From: an uncultured Ignavibacteriota bacterium | Lineage (GTDB): Bacteria; Bacteroidota; Ignavibacteria; UBA10030; UBA8401 | NCBI GenBank assembly: GCA_903884005.1 | Contig: CAISDA010000006.1 | Span: forward strand, 62,001 to 126,000 | Length of the DNA stretch: 64,000 nucleotides | Reading direction: 5' to 3' | Shown here: piece by piece, positions 8,834-18,013 of the stretch | Numbering within the stretch: position 1 is the first letter of the stretch | Layout of the letters: every line of letters begins with the position of its first letter | The notes under the pieces: model-generated | The model's input: the letters and a program-made list of their open reading frames with translations, nothing else | What the model was told of the DNA's origin: nothing | The model's database searches: none | Made by a program: the position numbers and the translations under genes

Positions 8834-9367
8834 TTATGAAAGAGAAAAAATGAACGGCCGGAGATATTCCGACCAGATGCCATATGCCGGTGCAGTCAGA
8901 TGAAGGCCATCGTCACTGAGTTCCTTTGCAAGCGCTCCATTATCCCCTTCGAAGAGAGGGGTGAGATCGAGATACTGCGCGCCGTGTTCCGCGGCGCACA
9001 GGCGGATCAGCGCATTCAACGTGCGGATGCGCTCGAGTGGACGATTTTCCAGGCCGCGCGTGGGCAGAATCGACTGCACAAAGACGGCCGCCGAGGGCAG
9101 TGCCGCGCGCAGGCGCGAGAGGATGGATGCGTAATTGGCCAACGTCTTGGCATTCGAGAATCCCGACGCCATGTCGTTCGTGCCGATCAGGATGAATACG
9201 GCATCCGGACGATGTGCGATCACATCGTCCTCGAGCCGTGCCAGCACGTGATCGGTATTGTCGCCACCGACGCCTTTATTAAGGATGGAATATTCGCCCA
9301 GCAGGTCGCGGACGGGAAACGCCTCGGTGATAGAATCACCCAAAAACACAATTGATGCCATAGACAA
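8834..9367 (-). CDS. SGNH/GDSL-type hydrolase
   Basis: 177 residues. Block I is FLGDSITEAFP (catalytic Ser), block II has the oxyanion Gly in GVGGDNTDHV, block III is LIGTNDMASG (Asn), and block V is DGLHLTAPAY (Asp and His). No signal peptide, so it acts in the cytoplasm; relatives include platelet-activating-factor acetylhydrolase-like and thioesterase-like enzymes. AAGGAG lies 6 bases before a TTG at 9367 and 12 bases before an ATG at 9361. The TTG has the better spacing, so the start is uncertain by two codons. The substrate is unknown. Confidence 0.88.
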   Translation of the reverse strand: MSMASIVFLGDSITEAFPVRDLLGEYSILNKGVGGDNTDHVLARLEDDVIAHRPDAVFILIGTNDMASGFSNAKTLANYASILSRLRAALPSAAVFVQSILPTRGLENRPLERIRTLNALIRLCAAEHGAQYLDLTPLFEGDNGALAKELSDDGLHLTAPAYGIWSEYLRPFIFSLS

Positions 9368-9370
9368 TCG

Positions 9371-10651
9371 TTACTCCTTTATGATGCGGCGCGGATCGAC
9401 AACACGATACCAGAGCACTGCAAATGCGGCAAGGCCGAACGTCCCCGCCGCACAAAAAATGACATCATAGCCGAGCGCAGGAACGAGCGCCCCGAAGATG
9501 ATGCCGATAAAGACCGTCGGCGCCGTGAGCGTGTTGGCAAGCGCCACGTAGACCGGCCGTTCGGCCTCCGAGCACAATTCGGCGATAAAGGAGAGGCGCG
9601 AAATCCCCTGCAGCGCGATGGACGACGCCATGAACACAAAGACCAATCCATAGGCGAGCACATTGCCGGCCCCGATCGCGCAGAAACTTGCCAGAGCGCT
9701 TGCCGCCGTCAGCGCGAGCAGGTTCACTTTATTGCCGAGATGATCGGCGAGGATGCCGAAAAAAATATTTCCGATCACGGTGCTCACCATGATGACCACC
9801 GTAAAGGAACCCGCATAGGATGTGCTGAGCGAGAATTTTCCGATCGCATGGACGGCGTAAAATGCAGAGGCAGTCATGGACATGAGCATCAAAGCATCTG
9901 CGACAAGATACGATTTAAAATTTTTATCTGCACGAAGAATACGTCTGCCTTCGGCAATGATATTTCCTTTCGCTGCAGGCCGCGGCGTCTGCAGCACCGA
10001 CTCAGGCACGGACACCCGGCTGAGGATGGTCACGGATACCATCATGAGAGCGGAGGCGACGACAAAGAGGATCGAAAAATTCAACGGGAAATAGACGGCG
10101 CCGAGCACGACGGTGACGATGAAGCCTCCGAGCACGCCGATGAGCGATCCGAGCAGCTGGCGCAGCGCCGAGAGGCGGCCACGCAAATGCACCGGAGTGG
10201 TAGCCGCGAACAAATGGAACCAATGCAGCGCGCCCAGGCTTCCCGTGATAGACGAGCACATGAGGCAGAGAAGCACCATCGGCACGGCAAAGCGCCGATG
10301 CGGCCCCGCTCCCAAGAGCAGAATCACAACCCCGATGATAAAAAAGAAGACGCGGTGGAGTGTTCCGTAGAGCAACATGCGATATTTTACGGTAGCCCGT
10401 GGACGCGCCACATGCATGTAGATCGCCTGCGGCATGTTCATGCCGAGAGTCCAGAACACCGGCACTGCGCCGATCGCCCAGACGCTGGCGCCGAGCTGCT
10501 GCAGCAGCACGGGAATGATCGTCGTGACGGCGATGAGGCTCATTGCGAACGCGTAGATCGAACCATCCCCGATGTGGACACGAAGATTGTGGCGGAGCTC
10601 TGCGGTGTCGGGTGTGGAACGTATTTTCAGAAGGAGAAGTTTTTCTATCAT
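9371..10651 (-). CDS. Major facilitator superfamily transporter
   Basis: 426 residues with about 12 hydrophobic segments, split 6+6 by a central cytoplasmic stretch (about residues 215-240, VPESVLQTPRPAAKGN). The loop LRGRLSALRQLLGSLIG after the fifth helix and the loop FFGILADHLGNKVN after the eighth resemble MFS gating motifs. The substrate is not predictable. The stop is 3 bases before the SGNH start, indicating coupling. It diverges from nusB; 105 bases separate the two starts. Confidence 0.85.
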   Translation of the reverse strand: MIEKLLLLKIRSTPDTAELRHNLRVHIGDGSIYAFAMSLIAVTTIIPVLLQQLGASVWAIGAVPVFWTLGMNMPQAIYMHVARPRATVKYRMLLYGTLHRVFFFIIGVVILLLGAGPHRRFAVPMVLLCLMCSSITGSLGALHWFHLFAATTPVHLRGRLSALRQLLGSLIGVLGGFIVTVVLGAVYFPLNFSILFVVASALMMVSVTILSRVSVPESVLQTPRPAAKGNIIAEGRRILRADKNFKSYLVADALMLMSMTASAFYAVHAIGKFSLSTSYAGSFTVVIMVSTVIGNIFFGILADHLGNKVNLLALTAASALASFCAIGAGNVLAYGLVFVFMASSIALQGISRLSFIAELCSEAERPVYVALANTLTAPTVFIGIIFGALVPALGYDVIFCAAGTFGLAAFAVLWYRVVDPRRIIKE

Positions 10652-10721
10652 ATGGAATAAAAATAGGCAGGAATTGTTTCAAACACAAATTGCGCGCGCG
10701 TAAACAAGCCCATAATCAAGA

Positions 10722-10750
10722 TTGATTCGCTTCGATTTTTTTTGTACCTT
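10722..10750 (+). promoter_or_regulatory. Possible promoter of the nusB operon
   Basis: TTGATT at 10722-10727, a 17-base spacer, then TACCTT at 10745-10750. The overlapping TACCTTGG also resembles the TAnnTTTG element of Bacteroidota promoters. Transcription would begin at or next to the nusB ATG (10757), which lacks a Shine-Dalgarno sequence. The spacer contains a T8 run, so chance resemblance is possible. Confidence 0.35.
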
Positions 10751-10756
10751 GGTAGT

Positions 10757-11275
10757 ATGATAACTGAGAAAAAAACAAACGGCACATCGACCAATTTCAA
10801 CCGCCACGTCATTCGTGAACGGGTCATGCAGGCGCTGTACGCATTCGAGATCTCGCAGAATCCCCTCCCCCACGTCATCGACACGGTAATGGAAGAACTG
10901 CAGGCGCATCCGGCAGAATATGATTTTGCAAAACGGCTGCTGATGCAGACCATTCAGCATCAGGCTGAGTTCGATGCCATCATCAAACAGAAGGCCGTGC
11001 ATTGGGATTTTCACCGGATCGCGCTTATCGACCGGCTGTTGTTGAGGATGGGAACCTGCGAACTGATGTATTTCACAGACATTCCTCCGAAGGTCACCAT
11101 CAACGAAGCGATCGAGATCGCCAAGGAATACAGCACTGAAAAAAGCGGCACGTTCATCAACGGAATATTGGATTCGATCCTGAACGACCTCAAGGAAAGC
11201 GGAACATTGGATAAACAGGGACGCGGCCTGCAAGATACGCTGCCTGCGAAACAGACACCGGCCGATACAGAATGA
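10757..11275 (+). CDS. nusB: Transcription antitermination factor NusB
   Basis: 172 residues from the ATG at 10757 (MITEKKTNG). A TTG five codons upstream is not preferred. Conserved NusB features are HVIRERVMQALYAFEIS near the N-terminus and FHRIALIDRLLLRMGTCELM, then INEAIEIAKEYSTEKSGTFI and NGILDSI. NusB with NusE binds boxA RNA in rRNA operon leaders and assists antitermination. It opens a five-gene plus-strand run (nusB, UMF1-type transporter, DsbD-N-like, lpxH, PBP1A) whose first three genes overlap by 4 bases. Confidence 0.95.
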   Translation: MITEKKTNGTSTNFNRHVIRERVMQALYAFEISQNPLPHVIDTVMEELQAHPAEYDFAKRLLMQTIQHQAEFDAIIKQKAVHWDFHRIALIDRLLLRMGTCELMYFTDIPPKVTINEAIEIAKEYSTEKSGTFINGILDSILNDLKESGTLDKQGRGLQDTLPAKQTPADTE

Positions 11276-12558
11276 CCTCCGTTGCTCCTGGCGCGCAGAC
11301 GTCGCGGCTTCAAATATTCGTGTGGACCCTCTTCGATTTCGCCAATACATCGTATTCGGTGATTGTTGTGGCGGTGGGCTACTCGCTCTATTTCAAGGAA
11401 GTCGTGGCCGGCGGATCGGGCCGCGGCGATCTGCTCTGGGGCATCGCCGTGAGCATCTCCATGCTGCTCACGGCCGCAATCTCTCCCGTACTCGGCGCGG
11501 CTGCAGATTTTTCGAGCAGGCGCAAACGATTCCTTTTCGGCTTCACCATTGTGAGCATTCTCTGCACCGCACTGCTGTACTTCGTCCAGCCGGGAATGGT
11601 TCTCACAGGCATGGCGTTGTTCATCCTTGCGAACATCGGGTTTGAAGGCGGCACCGTCTTTTACGACGCATTCCTTCCGAACCTCACCACGGAGCGGAGC
11701 TACGGCAGGGTCTCGGGATACGGATTTGCCATGGGCTATCTCGGGTCGCTGACAACGCTGCTGGTGGCGATGCCGCTGTATGCCGGCGGGTTCGGTCCGG
11801 ACAATCTTCACAATGTCCGCATCAGTTTCGTAGTTGCCGCAGTGATTTTTCTGCTGTTTTCGACGCCGATATTTCTGTTTTTCAGAGACCATAAAAAAAC
11901 ATTCGAGAAGCGCCCGTCGTACGTGCTCGCCGGATTCCAGCGCGTACGCGAAACGATCGGACATTTGCGGCAGTATAAAAACACGGCCCGGTTCCTGTTC
12001 GCCTTTTTTATTTACAACGACGGGATACTCACCATTATTTCCTTCTCTTCCATCTTCGCGATGCAAACGCTGAAGTTTACGCTGCAGGAGGTCATTTATC
12101 TTTTCGCGGTGGTTCAGGCGTCGGGCATTGCCGGATCGCTCCTCTTCGGCATGGTCACGGACAAGATCGGGCCAAAAAAAACCATCGACATTAATTTAGT
12201 GCTCTGGATGGGAGTAGTCGTCGCATCGTATTTTGTCACTTCGAAGGAAATGTTCTTCGCCATCGGCATCGTGGCGGGAAGTTCGCTGGGCGCAGCCCAG
12301 TCGGCCAGCCGCAGCCTTATGGCGCTCCTGACGCCGAAAGAACGGGAAGCGGAATTTTTCGGCTTCTACGACGGGCTGTGCGGCAAAGCCTCGGCGGTGG
12401 TGGGAACATTTTTATTCGGATTGATTTCGTATATTACCGGCAACCAGCGCCTTTCCGCGCTTTCCATCGGCATTTTCTTCCTCGCCGGGTACTGGCTGCT
12501 GCAGGGAGTCGATGAAACGACGCATCACAATTCACTACGGACCGAAGGCGGGATATGA
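11272..12558 (+). CDS. UMF1-type (Atg22-like) MFS transporter
   Basis: 428 residues with about 12 hydrophobic helices. The start LQIFVWTLFDFANTSYS with a DxxNT-type first helix, then AAISPVLGAAADFSSRRKR, FYDAFLPNLTTERSYGRVSG and GKASAVVGTFLFG are characteristic of the bacterial UMF1 family, related to yeast vacuolar amino-acid exporter Atg22. The bacterial substrate is unknown. Its ATG overlaps the nusB stop as ATGA. Confidence 0.85.
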   Translation: MTSVAPGAQTSRLQIFVWTLFDFANTSYSVIVVAVGYSLYFKEVVAGGSGRGDLLWGIAVSISMLLTAAISPVLGAAADFSSRRKRFLFGFTIVSILCTALLYFVQPGMVLTGMALFILANIGFEGGTVFYDAFLPNLTTERSYGRVSGYGFAMGYLGSLTTLLVAMPLYAGGFGPDNLHNVRISFVVAAVIFLLFSTPIFLFFRDHKKTFEKRPSYVLAGFQRVRETIGHLRQYKNTARFLFAFFIYNDGILTIISFSSIFAMQTLKFTLQEVIYLFAVVQASGIAGSLLFGMVTDKIGPKKTIDINLVLWMGVVVASYFVTSKEMFFAIGIVAGSSLGAAQSASRSLMALLTPKEREAEFFGFYDGLCGKASAVVGTFLFGLISYITGNQRLSALSIGIFFLAGYWLLQGVDETTHHNSLRTEGGI

Positions 12559-12983
12559 AGGCATTGCTCACGACAGTATTGCTGCTGCTATGCGCGGCCC
12601 AACGGCCTGCCGCGGCGCAGTCCGCCCGGCATGTCACGCTCGAGGCACAACACCTGCCGGCAATGAAGGCCGGGGCGGCGCAGGACCTGAAGATTTTTTT
12701 TCATCCGAAAAAAGGAATACACATCAATCTCCATCCGGCGCTCCAGATCGCGATCGGAAAAAATTCCGCCGCCGCATCGGTCGGCGCCATTCACACGGTG
12801 AAGGATGCGAACGGATATCTGAATCCCGCGCACCCGGTCACCGTCCACATCACAGCATCTCCCGATCTCCCGAAGGGAAAGCAGATGGTGAAACTCACGG
12901 TCGTTTATTACCTCTGTTCCGATGCCGAAGGCTGGTGCAATCGGGATCAGCAAACGCTCGATGTTCCAGTAACGGTGAAATGA
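12555..12983 (+). CDS. Small secreted DsbD-N-like protein
   Basis: 142 residues with a signal peptide (MKALLTTVLLLLCAAQRPAAAQ). The body resembles the N-terminal immunoglobulin-like domain of DsbD (DsbC-binding): FHPKKGIHINLHPALQI, then PVTVHI and a final VVYYLCSDAEGWCNRDQQT with two Cys in place of the usual YQACSDKxCLPP. It would act in the periplasm as a thiol partner, but the DsbD membrane and thioredoxin domains are not encoded next to it. The ATG overlaps the transporter stop by 4 bases. The family assignment is from motif resemblance only. Confidence 0.65.
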   Translation: MKALLTTVLLLLCAAQRPAAAQSARHVTLEAQHLPAMKAGAAQDLKIFFHPKKGIHINLHPALQIAIGKNSAAASVGAIHTVKDANGYLNPAHPVTVHITASPDLPKGKQMVKLTVVYYLCSDAEGWCNRDQQTLDVPVTVK

Positions 12984-12987
12984 CGCG

Positions 12988-13713
12988 ATGAAGCCAATAT
13001 TTTTTTTCTCGGATGTACACCTGGGGCTGCACGAACGCGAACGCGAAAAAGAAAAGGAGCGCCGTGTGCTGTCGTTCCTCTCGCATGTGGAAGAGCACGG
13101 CGAGCGCCTGTTCATCGTCGGCGACCTGTTCGATTATTGGTTCGAGTACTCGTCCGTGATACCGCGCGGGTATCATCACATATTGTCGCGCCTGGGCATG
13201 ATGGCCGAGCGCGGCATGAGGATCGATTATATTGCGGGCAACCACGATTACTGGCTGCGGGATTTCTTCCCGACGGAACTGGGCATCCCGGTCCATTTGG
13301 ATCCTCTAAGCGTCACGCTGCACGGGAAAAAATTTCTCCTCCATCACGGAGACGGGCTTGCAACGAATGATGCGGGGTATCGTTTTCTGAAGAAGGTACT
13401 GCGGAACCGGTTCAACATCCTTTTCTATTCATGGCTGCATCCCGATTGGACAGCGCCGATCGCGCGGAGTTCGTCGCGGACCAGCCGCACCTATACATCG
13501 ACAAAAGATTACGGCGAATCGGACGGCATGCTCAAGTTTGCGGCGGCACAATTCGCCACCGGGTACGACGTTGTCGTGATGGGGCATCGGCATGAGCCGA
13601 GCGTGCGCGTGATGGACGGCGGCACGTACGTGAATCTGGGCGACTGGGTGACACATTCGTCATATGCCGAATTCGACGGCGACACCATTGCAGTGAAAGA
13701 TTGGACAGTATAA
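12988..13713 (+). CDS. lpxH: UDP-2,3-diacylglucosamine diphosphatase-like metallophosphoesterase
   Basis: 241 residues. All calcineurin-like blocks are present: FFFSDVHLGL (DxH), IVGDLFDYWFEY (GDxxD), IAGNHDYWLRDF (GNHD), LLHHGDGLA and VVMGHRHEPSV (GHxH). The FDYWFE and HDYW details match the LpxH family, which cleaves UDP-diacylglucosamine to lipid X in lipid A synthesis at the inner membrane face. Fits the nearby lpxL and waaF. A related phosphatase with another substrate cannot be excluded by sequence alone. Confidence 0.85.
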   Translation: MKPIFFFSDVHLGLHEREREKEKERRVLSFLSHVEEHGERLFIVGDLFDYWFEYSSVIPRGYHHILSRLGMMAERGMRIDYIAGNHDYWLRDFFPTELGIPVHLDPLSVTLHGKKFLLHHGDGLATNDAGYRFLKKVLRNRFNILFYSWLHPDWTAPIARSSSRTSRTYTSTKDYGESDGMLKFAAAQFATGYDVVVMGHRHEPSVRVMDGGTYVNLGDWVTHSSYAEFDGDTIAVKDWTV

Positions 13714-13720
13714 GAACGCT

Positions 13721-16012
13721 ATGACCCCATCTTCATCAAATAAATCTCCACGCACAGGACGGCAAGCGGACAGGCGAGGTTCAGGCGGCGGCTTCGATCG
13801 TTTCAAATCCATTGCGTCGCGCTACCGGTGGGCATTGATCGCAGCCGCAGTGCTGGCGGTGGCGGGTTCATTCGCCTTTACGCAATACGTGATATCGGGC
13901 CTCCCCTCGCTGGAGCAGCTGGAAAATCCGAGACCCGAGCTGGCGACAAAAATTTATTCGGTCGACGGCGAGGTCCTCGAAACATTCTACATCAAGAACC
14001 GGTCGCATATCTCGTACGACAAGATCCCGCAGCACGTCATCGATGCGCTCATTTCGACGGAGGACAAGGATTTTTACGATCACTGGGGCGTCACGCCGTG
14101 GCGGTTTTTGCGCGCCATGATCAAAAATATTCTCACCCTCCGCATGCGCGAGGGCGCCAGCACGATCACGCAGCAGCTGGCACGGAACATCTACAATCTT
14201 CAGATCGCGCACGAGACGGCGTTCGACAAGATGACGCGCAAGCTGCGCGAGTTCATCACCTCTGTGCAGATAGAGCGGACATATACAAAAAAAGAAATAC
14301 TTGAAATGTACCTCAACGTCATTTACTTTGGACGAAGCGCATACGGGATCTCTGCCGCCGCTTCGATCTATTTCGACAAGGACGCGTCGGAATTGACGAT
14401 CGGGGAGGGCGCACTGCTCATCGGGCTGGCCAAGGGCCCCGGATATTACGATCCCGTTCGGCATCCCATGCGGGCGATCGGGCGGCGCACAATTGTGCTG
14501 CAGCAAATGGTGAAATCGGGGAAACTCACCGCCGAGAACATGACGGCGATCGAGAAAGGCCCCCTCTCCTTTCACACCAATGATGTCGAGGGGGCGGCTG
14601 GACTGGCCCCTCACTTCAGCGAGTATGTGCGGAGGCAGTTGATCGAGAAGGCCGAAAAGTACGGGTTCGATATTTATAAGGACGGCCTGGCCGTGTACAC
14701 CACACTCGACACGCGGATGCAGAAGGCGGCGAACCGCGCGGCCGAAGAACATCTGGCGGAGAAACAGCCGCTGTTCGACAAGCAATGGAACTGGAACAAG
14801 CATGCGTCGGCTCTCGCGAAAGCGGTCGACAAATGCGCCCGCGAATCAGCCGCCTACCGGCATGCGGAGACAAAGACGCAGCAGGAAGCGGTTGTGAACA
14901 GCCTCCGCGCCACACCGCAATTCGTCGATTCGGTGAAGCGCCTGTGGCAGAATATCGAGGTCGGCGTGGTCTTGATCGATCCGCACGACGGAGGCATCCG
15001 CGCGATGGTAGGCGGACGTAATTTCCGATCGTTCAAGTACGGCCTCAATCACGCGACGCAGATCAAACGGCAGCCGGGATCGTCATTCAAGATGTTCGTC
15101 TACACCGCCGCCGTCGACAACGGGTACCCTCCGACATACGAGATCGAAAACAATCCGATCTCGATGAAGATGGTGGACGGATCGACATGGGCGCCGCAGA
15201 ATTTCGACAACGAGATCGGGGGCAAGTACACCATCCGCGAAGCGATCACCGAATCCATCAACCTCGTTGCAGTGCACGCGATCACGTCCATCACCACATG
15301 CGCGCAGGTCGTGGAGTACGCTCACCGCATGGGCATCAAATCCACCGTGCCCCCGTACGAATCGATCGCGCTGGGCACACCGGTGGTCACGCCGCTCGAG
15401 CTCACATCGGCATATGCGACGCTCGCCAATGAAGGGGTGTATGTGGAACCGATGAGCATTTTAAAAATTGAAGACAAGGACGGCAACACGATCGAAGAGA
15501 ACATGCCCGAGAGACGCGAAGCTTTGTCGAAGGAAACCGCGTACATCATGACCTCGATGCTGGAAGACGTGATCAACAGTCCGAGCGGCACCGGCGGCCG
15601 CGTGCGGAATTATTTCCGGTTCCCGGCCGCAGGCAAGACAGGCACGACGCAGGATTACGCCGATGCGTGGTTCTTGGGATACACGCCGTTCCTTGCCGGA
15701 GGCGTGTGGGTCGGCTTCGACGATCAGGCCGTGTCCTTCACGACATCGGAAGGCCAGGGCGGACGCTCGGCGGCGCCGTTGTGGGGACGGATGATGCAGT
15801 ATATTTACGCGGATAAGACGATCAAGATCGGGCGCGGGTATTTCGACATGCCGCCGGGGGTGGTTCGCGAGACGATCTGCACGGAGACGAAAAAACTTGC
15901 GACGCCCTCGTGTCCGACGACAGAAACGGAAGTGTTCAACCTGAAGTATCTGCCGGCGCCGTGCGACAAGCATGGAAGCGGAGCGCGATCGAAAAACAAG
16001 ACGCAATTCTAA
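13721..16012 (+). CDS. mrcA: Class A penicillin-binding protein 1A (glycosyltransferase and transpeptidase)
   Basis: 763 residues. A basic Gly/Ser-rich N-terminus is followed by one membrane anchor (about 35-57). The GT51 domain (about 75-250) has STEDKDFYDHWGVTP, EGASTITQQLARN and IYFGRSAYGISAAA. The transpeptidase domain (about 400-690) has the active serine in QPGSSFKMFVY (SxxK), SINLVA (SxN) and AGKTGTTQDYADAWF (KTG). It polymerises and cross-links peptidoglycan in the periplasm. The C-terminal tail has several Cys (ETICTETKK, TPSCPTT). It ends the nusB run, converging on waaF. Confidence 0.96.
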   Translation: MTPSSSNKSPRTGRQADRRGSGGGFDRFKSIASRYRWALIAAAVLAVAGSFAFTQYVISGLPSLEQLENPRPELATKIYSVDGEVLETFYIKNRSHISYDKIPQHVIDALISTEDKDFYDHWGVTPWRFLRAMIKNILTLRMREGASTITQQLARNIYNLQIAHETAFDKMTRKLREFITSVQIERTYTKKEILEMYLNVIYFGRSAYGISAAASIYFDKDASELTIGEGALLIGLAKGPGYYDPVRHPMRAIGRRTIVLQQMVKSGKLTAENMTAIEKGPLSFHTNDVEGAAGLAPHFSEYVRRQLIEKAEKYGFDIYKDGLAVYTTLDTRMQKAANRAAEEHLAEKQPLFDKQWNWNKHASALAKAVDKCARESAAYRHAETKTQQEAVVNSLRATPQFVDSVKRLWQNIEVGVVLIDPHDGGIRAMVGGRNFRSFKYGLNHATQIKRQPGSSFKMFVYTAAVDNGYPPTYEIENNPISMKMVDGSTWAPQNFDNEIGGKYTIREAITESINLVAVHAITSITTCAQVVEYAHRMGIKSTVPPYESIALGTPVVTPLELTSAYATLANEGVYVEPMSILKIEDKDGNTIEENMPERREALSKETAYIMTSMLEDVINSPSGTGGRVRNYFRFPAAGKTGTTQDYADAWFLGYTPFLAGGVWVGFDDQAVSFTTSEGQGGRSAAPLWGRMMQYIYADKTIKIGRGYFDMPPGVVRETICTETKKLATPSCPTTETEVFNLKYLPAPCDKHGSGARSKNKTQF

Positions 16013-16055
16013 GTTTGGTCTGTGCGCCTGCAGCGCATTATTTTCAAGAGCACAG

Positions 16056-17114
16056 TCAGGACTTTGTTGAAGAATATTCGTTGACAACTTTGTGGATCGC
16101 GGCGAGCACGGTCGGCACATCGATCCGCTTCATGCAGTCGAACGTCGAGATCGGGCACACGCGTCCTCCATGGATGCCGCAGGGCCTGCAGGCGAGTCCC
16201 TTGATTTCGACGACGGCATGATGATCGCCATACGGCGCAAAACCGAATTCGGGCACCGTGGCGCCGAAGATCGCGACGACGGGGATCCCGATGGCGACGC
16301 CGAGATGCAGCGGCGCACTGTCGTTGGTCACAAGCGCCTTGCACCGCCGAAGCAGATCGGCGGACTCCAGCAGTGTGAAATTTCCGGCAGTGACAAACAC
16401 ATTTTTATGGTCCGCCTCCGCGGCAATAGACGCGCAGAGCCCCGCATCCTCCTTCCCCCCTGTCAGAAACACGGTCCACCCTTCATACGCCAGCACATGG
16501 GCCAGCGCCGCGAAGTGCTCAGGCAGCCATCGTTTCGTGTTCCACACCGATCCGGGCGCAAGCGCGATGCAGCGTTCGGGCGACAGGATCTCCTGCTCGA
16601 ATAAAAATTTTTCCACCGCCTTTACTTCCTGCGCATCGGGGTACACCGCAGGAATTTCTTTTTCGGCCGTCATGACGTCCAGCGCCGAGAGGAGCGAAAG
16701 ATTGCGTTCCACTTCGTGCCGCGACGGGACATATGGAATGCGGTGCGTGAAGAACCATCGTCCCGCGCTCGAGGCGAATCCGATGCGCATGGGAATGCCG
16801 CTCATGCGCACGATGAGCGCGCTGCGCAATGACCGGTGAGGCACGATCGCGACATCGTAGTTGTTCTTGCGCAAGCGGTGCGCAAGATCGAGCATGCCGA
16901 ACATGCCGCGCTGCGATTTTTTTTTGTCGAAGGGAATCACATTGTCGATGGCGGGATGATGCAGCGCAAGGGGCGCCGCCTGCGGCGTCGTCACGAGATC
17001 GATCCGGACATGCGGGAAGGCGCGGCGGAGCGCCTGTGCCACCGGCAGCGTCAAGATGACATCACCGAGGAAGGCGGTTTGGAAGATCACTATTTTTGTC
17101 CCCGCTCCCATCAT
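16056..17114 (-). CDS. waaF: Glycosyltransferase family 9, heptosyltransferase II-like
   Basis: 352 residues. GT-B fold with the N-terminal FQTAFLGDVILTLPVAQALR loop, then VDLVTTP-type strand, and a C-terminal nucleotide-sugar half with ALAPGSVWNTKRWLPEHFA, VTNDSAPLHLGVAIGIPVVA and IFGATVPEFGFAPYG. These are the hallmarks of ADP-heptose:LPS heptosyltransferase II. It adds heptose to the inner core at the cytoplasmic face. The ATG overlaps the lpxL stop as ATGATG, with GGAGG 8 bases upstream, so the two are coupled. WaaC or another GT9 member is an alternative. Confidence 0.9.
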   Translation of the reverse strand: MMGAGTKIVIFQTAFLGDVILTLPVAQALRRAFPHVRIDLVTTPQAAPLALHHPAIDNVIPFDKKKSQRGMFGMLDLAHRLRKNNYDVAIVPHRSLRSALIVRMSGIPMRIGFASSAGRWFFTHRIPYVPSRHEVERNLSLLSALDVMTAEKEIPAVYPDAQEVKAVEKFLFEQEILSPERCIALAPGSVWNTKRWLPEHFAALAHVLAYEGWTVFLTGGKEDAGLCASIAAEADHKNVFVTAGNFTLLESADLLRRCKALVTNDSAPLHLGVAIGIPVVAIFGATVPEFGFAPYGDHHAVVEIKGLACRPCGIHGGRVCPISTFDCMKRIDVPTVLAAIHKVVNEYSSTKS

Positions 17115-18013
17115 CGTACAGCCTCCGGTTCCCGATACGGGTGTTTCCAGCGTTTATGCATCCAGAGCCAGAGTTCCGGATGCGTGCGTACATGCCGTTC
17201 TAAGGCATCGGCGTGAAGTTGCGTGAACGCGCGCACTTTTTCATCATCAGTTCCAGCAATGCCCGAAGTGTCGAGCGCCTCGAATTCCATGGAAAACGAT
17301 CCGTCGGCCAGGCGATGGAGGTATGCCATCATCATCGGCGCGCCGGTGCGTATGCTGAAGATCGCAGGCCCTTTGTGCGTCGAGGTGTAATGTCCGAAAA
17401 ATTTCACAAACAATCCATCCTCGGGGCCGCTCTGGTCTGCAAGCATCATCACCGATCCCTTGTTGTGCAGGAGCGTGAGCACTTCGCGCGGCGCGCGTTC
17501 CATCATCACGATATGGTTTCCGAGATGCGTGCGGATATCCGTCACGTACGCGTCGACGAACGGATTTCGCTGGCGCTGGGCGATGATGGTGAACGTGCGG
17601 CGGGCGAAATACGGGATCGCGAACGCCATTATTTCCCAGCTGCCGAAATGTCCCCCGATCACAATGATGCCCTTGTTCGCACCAAGCACCTGCTCGAGCA
17701 CTTCCGCATTCTTCAGTGCCACCGTTCGTGCGATCATCTCGGACGTCAGCTGCCTGGACCAGAGTCCTTCGAGGAGCGAGCAGAACAGGTTTTTACATGA
17801 TCCGAGAGCGATGCACTGGCGCTCGTGCTCGGTCTTTTCGGGAAACGCCAGGCGCAGGTTGGCGAGCATCACTTTTTTCCGTATCGGGATCACATAAAAT
17901 ACAAGCACGCCAATGGCGGCGCCGAGACGCTGCACGACGCGGAGCGGCATGCGGTGCACCACTTCGGCAAGGCTCAGGTACAAGAGGTATTCAATTCTAT
18001 TCTGCATTGTCAT
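17111..18013 (-). CDS. lpxL: Lipid A lauroyl acyltransferase, LpxL/HtrB family
   Basis: About 300 residues from MTMQNRIEYLLY. Its ATG overlaps the stop of the phosphatase gene upstream as ATGA; a GTG/ATG slightly upstream is less likely. The acyltransferase signature is GGHFGSWEIMA, giving the His-x4-Glu dyad, followed by RNPFVDAYV, MLADQSGPEDGLFVKFFGH and GPAIFSIRTGAPMMMAYL. It transfers an acyl chain from acyl-ACP to Kdo-lipid A at the inner membrane. It neighbours waaF, another LPS-core gene, but is also joined to the partner-switching module upstream. Confidence 0.92.
   Translation of the reverse strand: MTMQNRIEYLLYLSLAEVVHRMPLRVVQRLGAAIGVLVFYVIPIRKKVMLANLRLAFPEKTEHERQCIALGSCKNLFCSLLEGLWSRQLTSEMIARTVALKNAEVLEQVLGANKGIIVIGGHFGSWEIMAFAIPYFARRTFTIIAQRQRNPFVDAYVTDIRTHLGNHIVMMERAPREVLTLLHNKGSVMMLADQSGPEDGLFVKFFGHYTSTHKGPAIFSIRTGAPMMMAYLHRLADGSFSMEFEALDTSGIAGTDDEKVRAFTQLHADALERHVRTHPELWLWMHKRWKHPYREPEAVR

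Noticed and set aside
9740-10660. Long plus-strand frame of 306 codons
   Set aside because: Lies fully opposite the MFS transporter; composition is Arg/His-rich antisense shadow of a membrane protein.
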